Of a stretch of 64,000 nucleotides of DNA, positions 44,606 to 57,016 are shown piece by piece. Made by a program: the position numbers and the translations under genes. The DNA lies in contig OX419757.1 in the NCBI GenBank assembly GCA_948567375.1, positions 54,808,001-54,872,000 of the forward strand. The letters are read 5' to 3'. The notes under the pieces were generated by a model, which made no database searches, was not told the DNA's origin, and saw only the letters and a program-made list of their open reading frames with translations. Positions within the stretch are counted from its first letter, which is position 1; each line of letters starts with the position of its first letter. The stretch comes from Lunularia cruciata (Eukaryota; Streptophyta; Marchantiopsida; Lunulariales; Lunulariaceae).

Positions 44606-45342
44606 TATAATACTTCGAGGATAAGAGAAGAGAGAAAACATAGATTGCACACTCAAACATTTGATGCCCCAAAGAAGCACCTTCTTTTTATTATATAGAC
44701 AAAGAGGATCTCCTCCAAGGAAGCTCCACCATAGGATTAGGGACACAAATAGGTGACATGTCAGCAAGCTCCACCCTTGGATTACTTACTTGGATGGGTG
44801 ACATGTTTGGTCTAGGTCCTATCTGGTTGGTCAAACAAGCTTTGACCAGAGGGAATCTTTTAAGGAATCTTCTTGTAGGAATCTCAAAATCACATGAGTA
44901 AGGTATCGTTGGAAAGCTCTCGATGAGACAAAGCGGGGGGAAGAAAAGGCCAACCTTTCCTCTATTAGGGGGGATTTGCATATTTTTGAGGCCTAATTCA
45001 TCCATTTAGGCCTCCAAAATTGCCTTCAAAGATTTCAAGCATATTTTGGTTCCTACTCTAATAGTAGAAGTCCCCTTTTGGTGATACCTCTTTCTAATCT
45101 GTTTAGTCCATCATGTGTAACATCCTTCCAGATGTTACCAAACCAATTCTCACCTTTAAATCATATGTCTAGCTATTGGTTCTAAGCTTCTCAAGTCTAT
45201 TTCGGTTTCTACCCTATTAGTAGAAGTACTCTTTTGGTGATACTTCTATCTTATCTATTTTGACCATCATGTATAACATTATTCTAGATGTTCCCAAACC
45301 AAATTTCACATCTAGATCATATGGCTAGCTCTTGGTATTACA
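44606..45342 (-). repeat. 5' LTR of chromovirus C
   Basis: Partner of 33889-34616. It is followed on the plus strand by the duplicated target TCTTT at 45343-45347. Confidence 0.93.
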
Positions 45343-45675
45343 TCTTTCCACATAGACTCTCACTTTCTCTCCATCTCCTTGCTTGAGAAATGTAACCTCA
45401 CTCATCAATCTCTCATAACTCTCATAAGGAAGAAAGTTCTCAATGAGTGCTGAAGTCAAAGTCTCCCAAGAATCCTCTTCCCCATCTCTCCTCTCTCTCT
45501 TTTGGTATTCTAACTCATACCATGTAAGTGCTGCATCCTCAAAGAAATCTGCTAATAATGAGGCACACTCATTCTTCCTCCTCTCATTGTTTCCTATGCA
45601 AGCTCTCTTGAAGTCTCTCACAAAGGCCTCCACATCTTCTCTATCCTTGCCAAAGAAAACCGGAAGTTTCCCCAT
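45343..45675 (-). CDS. Element B gag, N-terminal part
   Basis: MGKLPVFFGKDREDVEAFVRDFKRA begins at 45675, a typical retrotransposon gag start, followed by DAALTWYELE and LTSALIENFLPYESYERLM. The frame is cut by the chromovirus at 45343 and continues at 33888. The few codons after the cut belong to the LTR of C. Confidence 0.9.
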
Positions 45676-45900
45676 CTTAACCTCTCACTATCTTTCTTTC
45701 TCTCAATTTTTTTTCTTTTCTCTCACTCCATAACTAATAGAGTATGTACATGACTAGCACCATTTGAGAGTAATCCACCCTAGGGAACAAAAAAGGCTCA
45801 AGTTACTCCAAAATTTCTATAGCAACATCAAATCCTAGAGTGCATATTAATCTAACTCTCATGGATAGTTTATCCATAAGTTGAAAGATTATCTCCATCA
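45676..45900 (-). other. Element B spacer between leader ORF and gag
   Basis: AT-rich sequence without a gene. Minus-strand purine-rich sequence lies just upstream of the gag ATG. Confidence 0.5.
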
Positions 45901-46400
45901 CTAATCTTGAGAACTAGCTGATGAAGGTGGTAGTATTTCTATAGTTGTACTAAGACTCTCTCCAAGATCCTTCACCAAAGTCTCCAAAAGTGATTTTACT
46001 CCACTACACTCATGTCCTTTTGGAAGTCCTTCAACTCCACAAACCTCACACAACTCCTTGATCTTAGATCTTCTCCCTCCCAATCTTGGTGAAGAAGGTC
46101 CAACATGCAAACCCAAGTCAAGTACGCCTCTCTTTTCCCTCAATCTCTTGCTCTCAAAGGTCAATGGACATGAATTTGCCTTATGTTCCTTCTCTCTACA
46201 TAGAAAGCACTTAGACTCACTCTTTCCTCCAAATGGTGTAGGTTTTTGGATCCTCTCAACACTCTCTTCAAATTCTATTGTAAACTCTTTTTTCCTCAAA
46301 TCCACCCCTACAATCACCTCAAACCCTTGGGGAACCTTGCATAATCTCAATTTCCACTCTTGATGACCCTCTATGTTCCCAAGATGAATCTAAACACTCA
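45901..46400 (-). CDS. Extra zinc-knuckle ORF in the element B leader
   Basis: Minus-strand open frame of about 150 codons between the 5' LTR and gag. It has a CCHC knuckle (CFLCREKEHKANSC) preceded by a VPQGFEVIVGVDL stretch, then a basic segment and a second Cys/His cluster (CEVCGVEGLPKGHEC). It has no clear ATG; a stop precedes it near 46390, and an overlapping frame has an ATG at about 46415. It is not the gag knuckle of B, which lies at 33360. It could be an extra element gene, a captured host zinc-knuckle exon, or the remnant of another element. I do not recognise the family. Confidence 0.55.
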
Positions 46401-47209
46401 AACATGCTTTTTGTTGCTCTCAAACTCCTCATGTATGAGATCTCCACTCTGTAGAATTGACCCTTCCTCACAATGTCACTTAAATCTCCCAACTAGTATG
46501 TGACAGTCCTCTAAAATTTTTTCACACTTGATCACAACTCCATGACATCCCTCCCTGCCAAATTTTAGATCTTTTCATCAAGCCATTTGGCCTAGACACC
46601 TTTCTATTCAGCACACATATTTCAGATTTGGTCTAAAAACCACCCTCTTCACTTCAAAAACTCATAACTCCCTGCGCAAAAACGATCTCTCTCCAATTTT
46701 TGGGGCAGCAGGTAGGATGAATGCACTGAATTTTCTTGGAAATTTCAGGACAATTCACTAAAAATTGAAGAAATGGCAAACTCTGTACAATTTTATAGAG
46801 AGCATGTAGTTGCGAGAGTAGTTTACCCTATCAACTTTCAAAAATTTTAACCCACTGTGCATAGTAGCTCTCACAATAATTTCAAGTGTGCTAATTGAAA
46901 GATAACCCAAGCTATTATGTGTAGAAATTTCAAGTCCAGATCTCAAACTTGAGATTTTGCCCAAAATCACCTTAATCCCCAAAATCTACAATCCACCTCA
47001 CCCAATCTCTCCAAATCCTCTCATGTGTACAAGATGTACAAAATCACCTCAAAGACATCATAATGAACTACAGGGTATACAAATGGATCTTGGTTCTCTA
47101 ACATAAGTTCAACCCTCTACTCTCCTAATGTTCTCTCCAAGAGAGCTCTCATAGCCTCCTTTTGCCTAATGTACAATTGAACGCGGAACATTATCTTGCC
47201 TTCTAGAGA
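46401..47209 (-). other. Element B 5' leader
   Basis: No gene seen beyond short chance frames. A long leader of this kind is common in plant gypsy elements. Confidence 0.5.
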
Positions 47210-47228
47210 GGTCCCAGCAACAGAACCA
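47210..47228 (-). other. Putative primer binding site of element B
   Basis: Minus strand TGGTTCTGTTGCTGGGACC starts four bases from the LTR. I cannot match it firmly to a tRNA from memory. Confidence 0.5.
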
Positions 47229-47232
47229 AAAA

Positions 47233-47924
47233 TGTGAACCGGCCTATCTCTCACTCAGGATGAACCTCTGATGGCTATTATGGTAGCCCACCATGGACTA
47301 AGAAGGCAAGGAACCCAAACTCCATCATACTCCTCCAAGGCTAACACTCCAAGACTCAAGATATTGCTCACTAGAGAACTCAATGAGAGAGAGATAGTTG
47401 CAAATGAAAAGATGATGAGTACCTCCTCACCCCTTGTTTATATACTTGTGAAATAGTTACGTACCAAAGTTACTAATTACCATAGTAACTCAAGTTACTA
47501 GACTAAAAGTCAAGTAAAGTCAAAAAGTAGAAAGGAATATCCATTCACATGGGCATATTCCCCTAAGCATGTGGTCTTATCTTGACCCAACCACTAAGTC
47601 AAGGATTCTTTCACATGGGTTATCCTTGGACTAAACAAGAATCCAAAACAAAAAAGCTTGCGGGCCCAAGAGTTCTCAATTCTTTCCTCAAAGCCAAACA
47701 CCTAGGAATAATACCAAGTCAACACACTAAAATCCAAAATAGTGATACTCATCTTTTCTACTTCCTCTAAAGTAAGGTCTCCTCTATCTTAGCTATGACT
47801 AACTTTAGCTAACCATGACTAATATAGAACCATCCTTTATCTCTATATAAATAATATTTCTTAAGTATTTGTAATACCAAGCTAAATATCACAATACCAC
47901 ACATATACACAAATTGATGTTACA
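47233..47924 (-). repeat. 5' LTR of element B
   Basis: Partner of 28648-29342; on the plus strand TGTGAACC...TGTTACA. No gene. Confidence 0.92.
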
Positions 47925-49360
47925 AAATAACCTAGCTTCGGCATTACACTTCAAATGTCATGACATCTAAAGAAAGCTCTACAGTTAGAACTAGCAATAT
48001 ACCTTATATAATCTAATGTTTTGATGTCTTCTCATGTCTTTGTTCATATACTACAAATATATAATAAAATAATTTCAATAAAGACCATGTAGGTATAGTA
48101 TATTATATTATATTGTCTATTTAGTATATTAATTTAAAAACAAAACTAACAGTAAAGATCAAATTCACACGTTTCTATTATATAAGAGAGAACATGATAG
48201 TCTTGAACATTTAAAAGTATTTTTTGAAATGATATAAGATGGAATAGAATCTTATTTATTTTATTTTAATTAATTTATATTTAATATTGTAATTTATATA
48301 TATTAGATATTAAAATATATCAGATGTGTTTTAAAACTAATTAGATACATTCATGATCATTGTTGTCCATAGTTTCAATTTTTAGGTTGATAAAATTACT
48401 TAAGATTGGTGAAATTCTAAAATCTCTTTATCTATGGATATCTTGGAAAGATAAATTTAATACTCTTGGCATCAGAAATATCTTTATAATCATAATATAG
48501 AAAGACTATGTTTTCAAGGATCCAATTCTTAATTTTAAAGATAGAAATAATATTAATTTGGAACGTCCTCATTTTGAATCAAATTACTCATGTCCTTTAA
48601 AGAAAAGAAATGCTTGACAGAGACACAGAAAAGCGACCCCGGAGAACATCATCAACATCATGAGAACATCATGAGACCTAATCAAACAAACGCAACAAGG
48701 GAGAGAGAAAAAAAAAGAAAAAGTAAAATGGAGTTAGGCTTGAGAAGGATAGAAGAGAGAAAAACGCGACTGCGTGTGAAAAATGGTTGAGAGGGATAGA
48801 AATACTTAAGCTGATTGGATCGTAGGAATTCGTGTAGTCAGCTACTTTTCCTTGGATAACTTAGAAGAAAATTATATATTTCTTTCACTCTTTCAATACA
48901 AAGTGTTGAATCCTGTCGCTATGGCATGGCAGGGTGGATGCGTCAGTCCAGACAAGTGAGCTGCCATATCAGACTGACTTCAGAAAAGGTTGCACGCAGA
49001 AGCAGACACGAGTGTGTCAACCACGTCAGCAGAACTGGACTGTCCTGCTCTATCCATTTCTGACATCTACCCTTTGGAGTCCATGTCAATATCATCTCCT
49101 GCCACCTCCCCAACCTCTCACATCACCATTGCTCCCGAGTAGGTGTTCAGAGCGCTGGCGCCTTCCTTTAGTATTCGTCCCGTTCCGGTAACAAAGAAGA
49201 GGACGAACAACATGAAATGCCTAAAGCGACAAACAGCGACACCACCCCCGCCGGGCACCATCGCTAGAATCGAGCACGAGCGAGACAATCCCAGCGCTGC
49301 CAAGAAGAAACACAGCAGCAAAGCATCGGGACTGCTTTGAGACGGGAGGAGGGGAAGAAG
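47925..49360. other. Intergenic DNA and CRBN upstream region
   Basis: Up to about 48600 the sequence is very AT-rich and featureless. From 48900 to 49360 it becomes GC-richer and leads into CRBN exon 1; a TATATATTT at about 48873 could be a TATA box, but no transcription start can be fixed from sequence. Small open frames here (for example 48590-48790) have no support. Confidence 0.5.
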
Positions 49361-52300
49361 ATGAACGAGGGGGGGCAAATTGCCGGGGGCTTGGACGAGG
49401 AAGGGGTGCAGGCTGGGGAAAGAAGCGCGGAATTGGGAGAGAGGTATGGAGGAGGAGGAGGAGGAGGAGGAGAAAGAGGTTGGGGTGTGGAGGAAGGTGG
49501 AGGAGGAAGTGACATGGACGCGGGGGAAGAAGGGCTGGCGCGGCGAGCAGCAGAGGAAGAAGGGAGGGGGAGAGGGGAAGAAGGAGAATGGTTGATGGAT
49601 GAGGGTGAGGAGTTGGCTGGTGGAGCGGAGGAGGAAGAAGAAGGGAGGGGAAGGGGAGAAGGAGAAATGCGCAGAGCGGAAGGGGCAGAGCGTATGCAAA
49701 TGCAGAGGATCAGAGAGCTGGACTTTGAGCAACTTGAAGTTGAAGAGGTTGATTCTGACGCGGAAAATCTGCAGAGCGATGATTCTAGGTGCGAGTCTTG
49801 TAGCAGTTCCGCTTTAGCATATCGCGTCGGATCGGCGTCGTTTTGTTCTGTTCGTCTCGAAAATTAATTCGATTATTTTTCTGGAAAGCCAAATTGAGTT
49901 CAGCGAATGTTCAATTCTCTGAGGTTTGGTCGTGACCGCTAGGTTTTGCCTTGTCCTTGTTGCTAGTTGATTCTGTAGCATAGCCGGAGTGCAGTCACCT
50001 GGTGGTACATGATCTGTTGCTGAGCAGATTTAGGAGAAGAGCGATAATCTATGTTCTTTGTTTGCACTTAGTCTCGCAATACCACTGATCATGTCCAACT
50101 TGAGTGAGTTATGTGGTGAGGATGTTACTTTTCTCATTCTTATGAGCTGATGGTAAATTTTTGATGTAAAATATCACGTACGGACGACTTCACGAGTTTA
50201 CGTAGGTCTTATATTGCATCAATTGTAACTAATTTTTTAATTCTTCAAAGGATACTGCCCTGGAGCGTCTGTCCCTTGCAAAGATGAACTGCGCATTACA
50301 GTATCAGCCTATCAAGCCATCAAATTATGCCTGTTTTTCAATCGTGACATATAATGATTGGGTTTCCAAATTATCCACAGCTTGGATGGACGTGGAGATG
50401 GAGGAGCTGGAGCACGTGGTGGATTCACCTTCGACACGTCTCTTGCTTCCTTACACACGTACCTTGGTGGTACGTCCAGTTAGTCATCTGTCCGATAGTT
50501 TCTAGTACTTCTGTATTTAGGTTTAATCGAACAATATGTGAGACAATTGGCTTTGCCGGGGATAGAGATTCAGCCAGAGATGACAAACATATTCGGTACT
50601 TTGTTTGTTCTCTTTTCGTCTTTGGCGAAGAAAAATTATCGTGTCCATTTTCTTTGTTCTTGTACTTTAGGTACTTTAGTTTCTAGTACTTTTTTTATCC
50701 TTTAGGTTGATCTGTCGGTAGCCCGGAAATTTTTTAAGATGCGTATGGGAACTATGTCCTAGTGTGACAAAAGCTTGACATGTTCATATGGGGCACATAT
50801 AGAGGGGAAGGGGGCTTAAGAATATACATTTCTACTCTTCTTTCCACTCAGTGCTCTTTAAGGATGAGCTCAAAAACCCGCGTGATTGGTTTATACAGAG
50901 GTCGAGGATGTATCCCAGGTGAGGTCGTTTTTGGATGGTGGAGCACTTCTGACTTTACCAATGTTCTATTTGGAGGGTAATTTACTTTGCGTTATCATGG
51001 AATGTTTATGTTCCACATTATGCAATAGCCATGCATCTTAGTATCGTACCACTTATAGTTCTGTGCTAAAGGCTGCTGCCATTTTATTGACGACCTGGCT
51101 AATTAAGCTGGTAATAGGCTGGATCCTGACCTGCCTTTGAAGTAAATGAAATCTCCCCTAGAGTCAGAGCAATTTGGGGCCCGTGTGTCTCTGTAGTTGG
51201 GGGATCCTTCATGAGTTTTTGTGTAAATGAATCTTTGCAATGAACAAGTTCCGTTCAGCACGTCACTTCCTGTCAGCCTTTACATGAGGTCTTGCCTCTA
51301 ACCTCTCCAACGTATCATACAGGGATTGTACTTTTCCCTGGAGATACTTTGCCTCTACGGGTTCTTCAGCCCCGCTTCAAGGCAGCTGTTGACCGTGCTA
51401 TGCGGCAAACGGATGCCCCGTGTACACTTGGAGTGGTATGGTTATCTTTAAAAGCTTTGATGTGTTTCCCCTTCAGCTAGAGTTTGAGATGTCTCTTGAT
51501 GTTGCCAGTCGACTTCAGCAGTTTCGCGTGAATTAGCATTCTGTACAGCTACTTGTTCAGCATCTTTAAGAAGCATGTAGAGTTGCTGGACTATCCCCGT
51601 TTACTTGAATGCAATATGGAGTCTGTAAACTTGGACTAGGTTCCGGAGTACAGTTCTTAGACTGATAACGACTTCATGTACGTTATTAAACAGTTTTGTA
51701 AGCATGTAGCCTGTCCAATCTCTACGTATGCAGATACAAGTGGACGGATTCAAGCTACTTCTGATTTTAATCTAGTGAGACAATTTGATGGACTGTCAAG
51801 CAGATTCACGTTAGAGCCCGAGTACGTGGACGAGGAGTCCACATGGCTTCAGTGGGGACCACAGCAGAGGTTTGTACTTTGACATTACTTGATTACTAGG
51901 GACCGGCGAAGTAAAATTGACCTACTTCAAGCGGAAGTCAATAGATACTGACTTCCTCATCGAACAAGAAGTGATCAACTCCTTTCATCTTCACACCAGA
52001 CTCTACGTGACCGATATGTTCTTATATACAAAACTTGACGTTTCACTCCTTCTCAGCCTAGAGACCATCCACTCTCTTCCCCTTTGCTCCAACTCACGTT
52101 GGTTGTTTTGCTTCATGTTTTCTGTCCAGTCTGCCAATTTCAGTTCTCTTGATTGGTTTAGTTGTGACTCGTGGGTCTTCAGTTACAGCTTGTCTATTTC
52201 GCTACATGCTTTACTTAGCGCTGATCAATTACATGATGTATATCCGTTCTCTACTGCTGTTTACCAGGATATAGGTGATATTTCGTTGTGCTTAACCTCG

Positions 52301-55300
52301 CATTAAATTGGTTAGATTCTTTAGCTTCTTTAGGGTTTCATTCCTCATCTCGATTTGCACATATCATGTTTACAATTCATATGCACACCATTTACACGTA
52401 ATGAGCTCTGGCTCTCCCGTTCTTTGAACGGCTTCTGCTCTCTTGTCTGAATATACACAAAATATGTTTTATTGGAGGTTTACTATGGCTGGCTTCAGCT
52501 TCCCTCAGTTTTGTTTAGTGTCTCAGGACTCAAGCCTCCATAGCGCTTGCTGTGATGTACTCTACTCAGTCCTTTGATACACCTTCCACGATTTTCGTTT
52601 CTTGACTTTCAGATCTTCCTTGACTTACGATTCCCAGACTTCTACTTGTCTCTTGACTCCTGTTTATCTCAATCTTTTAATTTGGCTCGTTTAGGTGCCG
52701 TTTCAACCTGTTGTATTTATATCTCCACTTATGTGGGAATTCTGTACCCGCTTCTTTGGTGGATTTATCTCAGATGTGCGTGTTGCTATCAAATTGTTTC
52801 CAAGTGACATTTACTTTGCCTTTCATTTGAGGATATCTTTTGCTCTATATAACGCATTTAATCTGTTAGATTCTTTACCTTCTTTAGGGTTTCATTTTTC
52901 ATCCTGATTTGCACATATCATGTTTACATTTCCTATGCACACCATTTACACGTCGTGAGTTCTGGCTCCCCCGCTTCTGCTCTCATGTCTGAATACATAC
53001 AAAATATAGATATTTCAGGATAGTATGGAACTGGGTTGTTTACAACGGGTTCTGTATTCCATTAGACACACACACACACACACACACACGTATATATACC
53101 AATATATACTTTGGCACTGATGAAGTCGCATGTGTTTTCATGGAGACGTACTATGGCAGTCTTCTGCTTCCCTCAGTGGTTTGGTTTCTCTGGACTCAGG
53201 CGTCCATAGCCGCTTGCTGTGATATATCGATATCCAGTCCTTGGATGCTTTGCTCGTCTTCCCTCGTTCTCTGAGCGACTTCTTCTTCCCGTGCTCTTTC
53301 TCCTACACCTTCCACAACTTTCGTTTCCTGACAAAGATCTTCCTTGCCCCGCAATATATTCTCCTTCCCGTGCTCTTTCTCCTACACCTTCCACGATTGT
53401 TGTTTCCTGACTCCGATCTTCCTTGACCCACGATATTTACATCTGTAATATACTTCTTGTCTCTTGATACCAATTTTTCGCCATCCGTTTAAGTTGGCCG
53501 TTTGTTCCTGATGTATTTTTTCGCTACTGATGTGGGAGGTCGGCATCCGCTTCTTTGATGGCTGCCTCTCAAATATGCGTATTGCTATCTACTGGTTTCT
53601 CAATGACATTTACTTCGCCTTCTCAGCGATTTCTTCTTCCCGTGCTCTTTCTCCTACACCTTCCACAACTTTCGTTTCCTGACAAAGATCTTCCTTGCCC
53701 CGCAATATATTCTCCTTCCCGTGCTCTTTCTCCTACACCTTCCACGATTGTTGTTTCCTGACTCCGATCTTCCTTGACCCACGATATTTACATCTGTAAT
53801 ATACTTCTTGTCTCTTGATACCAATTTTTCGCCATCCGTTTAAGTTGGCCGTTTGTTCCTGATGTATTTTTTCGCTACTGATGTGGGAGGTCGGCATCCG
53901 CTTCTTTGATGGCTGCCTCTCAAATATGCGTATTGCTATCTACTGGTTTCTCAATGACATTTACTTCGCCTTTCATTTGCTGATGTTTCTTCTCTATATA
54001 TGCAGTTGTTCCAATAGCTTTGCTTCGATTATGCCATTGCTGTCGGATACCTTCGATGCATTCTTAGGGATTTCATACTACTCTAGCATTGCGTACCATG
54101 TATATCTTGCTTAACGATCGTTTGTAACTCATGAGTTCTGGATAACCCGTTCCCAGAATGGCATCTGTTCTCGTATACCTATATATATATACTAGCTCTG
54201 TATACGTTCTCGTATACCTATATACTAGCTCTGTTTGGTTTCTCTGGACTGAGGCATCCATAGCGCTTGCTGTGATATATCGATATCCAGTCCTCGGATA
54301 CTTTGCTCGTCTTCCTCGTTCTCTGAGCCTAGGGATTTAATACTCCAAGGGTTGCGTATCATGTACATATTGTTTAGCAATCATTTGTACTTCATGAGTT
54401 CTGGATAACCCGTTCCCAGAACGGTTTTTGTTCTTGTATACCTACATATATACTAGCTCAGCTACTTCGGCACTGCGTGAGGCACTGATGAAGTTGCATG
54501 TGTTTTCATGGAGATGTACTATGGCCTTGTTCTGCTTCCCTCAGCTGTTTGGTTTCTCTGGACTCAGGTGTGCATAGTGCTTGCTGTGATATATCGATAT
54601 CCAGTCCTCAAATGTTTTGCTTGTCTTCCCTCGTTCTTTGAGCGATTTCTGCTTCCCGTGCTCTATCTCATACACCTTCCCCGATTTTCGTTTCCTGACT
54701 CAGATCTTCCTTGACCTGCGATATTTACAGACTATTACTTGTCTCTTGACACCAGTTTATCTCCATCCTTTTAAGCTGGCCGTCTCTTCCTGATGTATTT
54801 ATTTCTCTACTTATGTGGGAGGTCGGTATCCGCTTCTTTGATGGCTGCATCTCAAATATGCGTGTTGCTATCTAATGGTTTCCAAGTGACATTTACTTCG
54901 CCTTTCATTCGATGATCTTTCTTCTCTATATATGCCGGTGTTTCAATATGGTTGTTTCGATTATGCCATTGCTGTAGCTTACCTTCAATGCATTCTAACT
55001 TAGGGATTAATACTACTCTAGCATTGCGTGTAGCTTACCTTCCATGCATTCTACCCTCGGGATTTAATACTACTAGCGTTTCTTATCATGTACGTATTGT
55101 TTATCGATCATTTGCACTTCATGAGTTCCGGATAACCTGTTCCCAGAAAGGCTTCTGTTCTCGTATACCAATATATATGTTCTCACCAATCTCACCCTCA
55201 CTCTTTTCAGTGCTTTTATTTGCTTCTCTGTTCGCCTTTGTTACTCCTTTTTGAGTTGCCTAGTCCCTTCCCGTGTAGTGCTGATGTTTCTTGCTTCCCA

Positions 55301-56979
55301 CTCGTCCCTTCCCGTGCAGCGCTGAAGTTTCTTGCTCCCCCCTGGTATCACTCATACACCTTTGCTTGATTATTTCTCTTTGCTTTGTCCTGGATTTTCT
55401 CTCTACTAATGCATGTTTGTGATTTCAGGGATCAATTAGGTATGTCTCGTCTTCTTCCCTCCCCTTACTCATGTGGATTCTTTTCTTTCTTGCCTGATAC
55501 TCATTATGCGGGCTGAGACTCCTGTGCTTATTTCTGCACCTACACTTCTGCTTGGCCCTTTATTTCCACGTTTCCATTTCGGTTCTTCTGTTCTTTCAGA
55601 CATTCCCACTACCTATGAGCGGCACTTTAGGGGAGCAACTGAGTTTGCCTTGGCACTAATGAGTTTTTGAGCAGAAACTCGGTACGAGGGGTACTGACAA
55701 TTGCTCAGCTACTTAGGCACTGCGTGAGGCATTGATGAAGTCACAGGTGTTTTCGTGGGGGTTTACTATGGCCGCCTTCTGCCTCCCTTAGCTGTTTAGC
55801 GTCTCAGGACTCCAGCTTCCATAGCGCTGGTTGTGATATTCTTTATATCCTGTCCTCTTACGCTTCGCTCTCGGTACCCTTTTACACATCAACCCATTTT
55901 TGCAGCCACATCATCTGAGAACTCCTGTTTTGTTCCACTCCTACATTCCCCAACTAATTCCCTCCCTAGTCTTTTCCCTTGCTCTTTGAATGCTTCCTGC
56001 TTCGCCCTCTCGTGTCTGCAGTGTTCCTACCTGACTCCAGCCCACGTTCCTCATCTTTGTTCACGCACTGCTTACTGGCAGGCCCTTACATCACGTTTCC
56101 TATTCCTCGCTATCGTTTGCATAGATGCTCTCGATTTCATGTTCTTTATTAGGCCATTGGCTATCGGTTATTCTCAATTTGTTTCAATTATGCTTTTGCT
56201 GCAGGTTACATTCGATGCATTCTACCTTAGGGATTTCACACTACTCTAGCATTGTGATTCATGTACATATTGCTTATCGATCCTTTGGACTTCATGAGTT
56301 CTGGATAACCCGTTCCCAGAACGGCTTCTGTTCTCATATACCAATATATATTCTCATCTATATATATATATACCTTTGCTGTTTAGCGTCTTGGGACTCA
56401 AGCGTCCATAGCGCTTGTTGTGATGTACTTTATATCCTGTCCTTTTTCGCTTCGCTCTCGTTACCCTGTTACACTTAGACAGGTTTCTGAAGCCACACAA
56501 CCCTAAAGCTCTCGCATTGTTCCACTCCTCCATTCCCCAGCTAATTCCCTCTCTATTATTTTTCCTTCGCTCTTTGCCTGATTCATGGGACCTCTTGTGT
56601 ATACAGTGTTCCTACCCAACTCCAGCCCACGTTTTTTATTTTTATCGTTCACACACTGCTTACTGGCAGTCTTTTACGTAGCGTTACCTATTTCTCGCAG
56701 TTGTTTGCATAGAGTTCTCAATTTCATGGTGGTTTACTAGTATGTTAGCCATATGTTATTCTCAATTTGTTTTAATTATGCCTTTGCTTCAAGTTACATT
56801 TGATGCATTCTACCTTATGGATTTCTCACTATTCTAGCATTGTCAATTATGTACATCTTGCTTATCAATCATTTGCACCTCATGAGTTCTGGATAACCCG
56901 TTCCCAGAACGGCATCTGGTCTCGTATACCTATATATATCTGGATAACCCGTTCCCAGAATGGCTTCTGTTCTCGTATA

Positions 56980-57016
<37 letters not shown>

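Larger units (their letters stand above)
33889..45342 (-). mobile_element. Chromovirus C (Ty3/gypsy), inserted in element B gag
   Basis: LTRs 33889-34616 and 44606-45342, TGTAATAC...GTATTACA, flanked by the duplication TCTTT. On the minus strand: iMet-type primer site at about 44603, gag 43340-43906, protease, RT, RNase H, integrase, chromodomain, polypurine tract (AAAAAGAAGGAGG, complement of about 34618-34632). All genes are broken. It contains a solo LTR (35798-37690) and a truncated plus-strand element (39686 to about 43340). Confidence 0.95.
28648..47924 (-). mobile_element. Ty3/gypsy element B, split by nested insertions
   Basis: LTRs of 695 and 692 bases (28648-29342 and 47233-47924) enclose, on the minus strand, primer-site-like sequence, a leader ORF, gag, protease, RT, RNase H and integrase. 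Gag is interrupted at 33888/45343 by chromovirus C. I see no 5-bp duplication outside the LTRs (TGAAC against AAATA), so the flanks may have changed or the ends recombined. The FIDDF active site and the absence of a chromodomain suggest a non-chromovirus clade. Pol is long and almost intact, which suggests B is younger than A1. Confidence 0.92.

Noticed and set aside
28643-47929. 5-bp target duplication of element B
   Set aside because: The bases flanking the two LTRs (TGAAC and AAATA) do not match, also with small shifts of the ends.
48590-48790. Small plus-strand frame rich in Lys and Arg upstream of CRBN
   Set aside because: Composition follows an A-rich tract; no motif, no homologous copy in the window and no splice context.
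49118-49732. Minus-strand open frame of about 200 codons opposite CRBN exon 1
   Set aside because: It is the complement of the GA-rich (Glu/Gly-coding) exon; its Ser/Pro composition reflects this, and the plus strand has the recognised gene.
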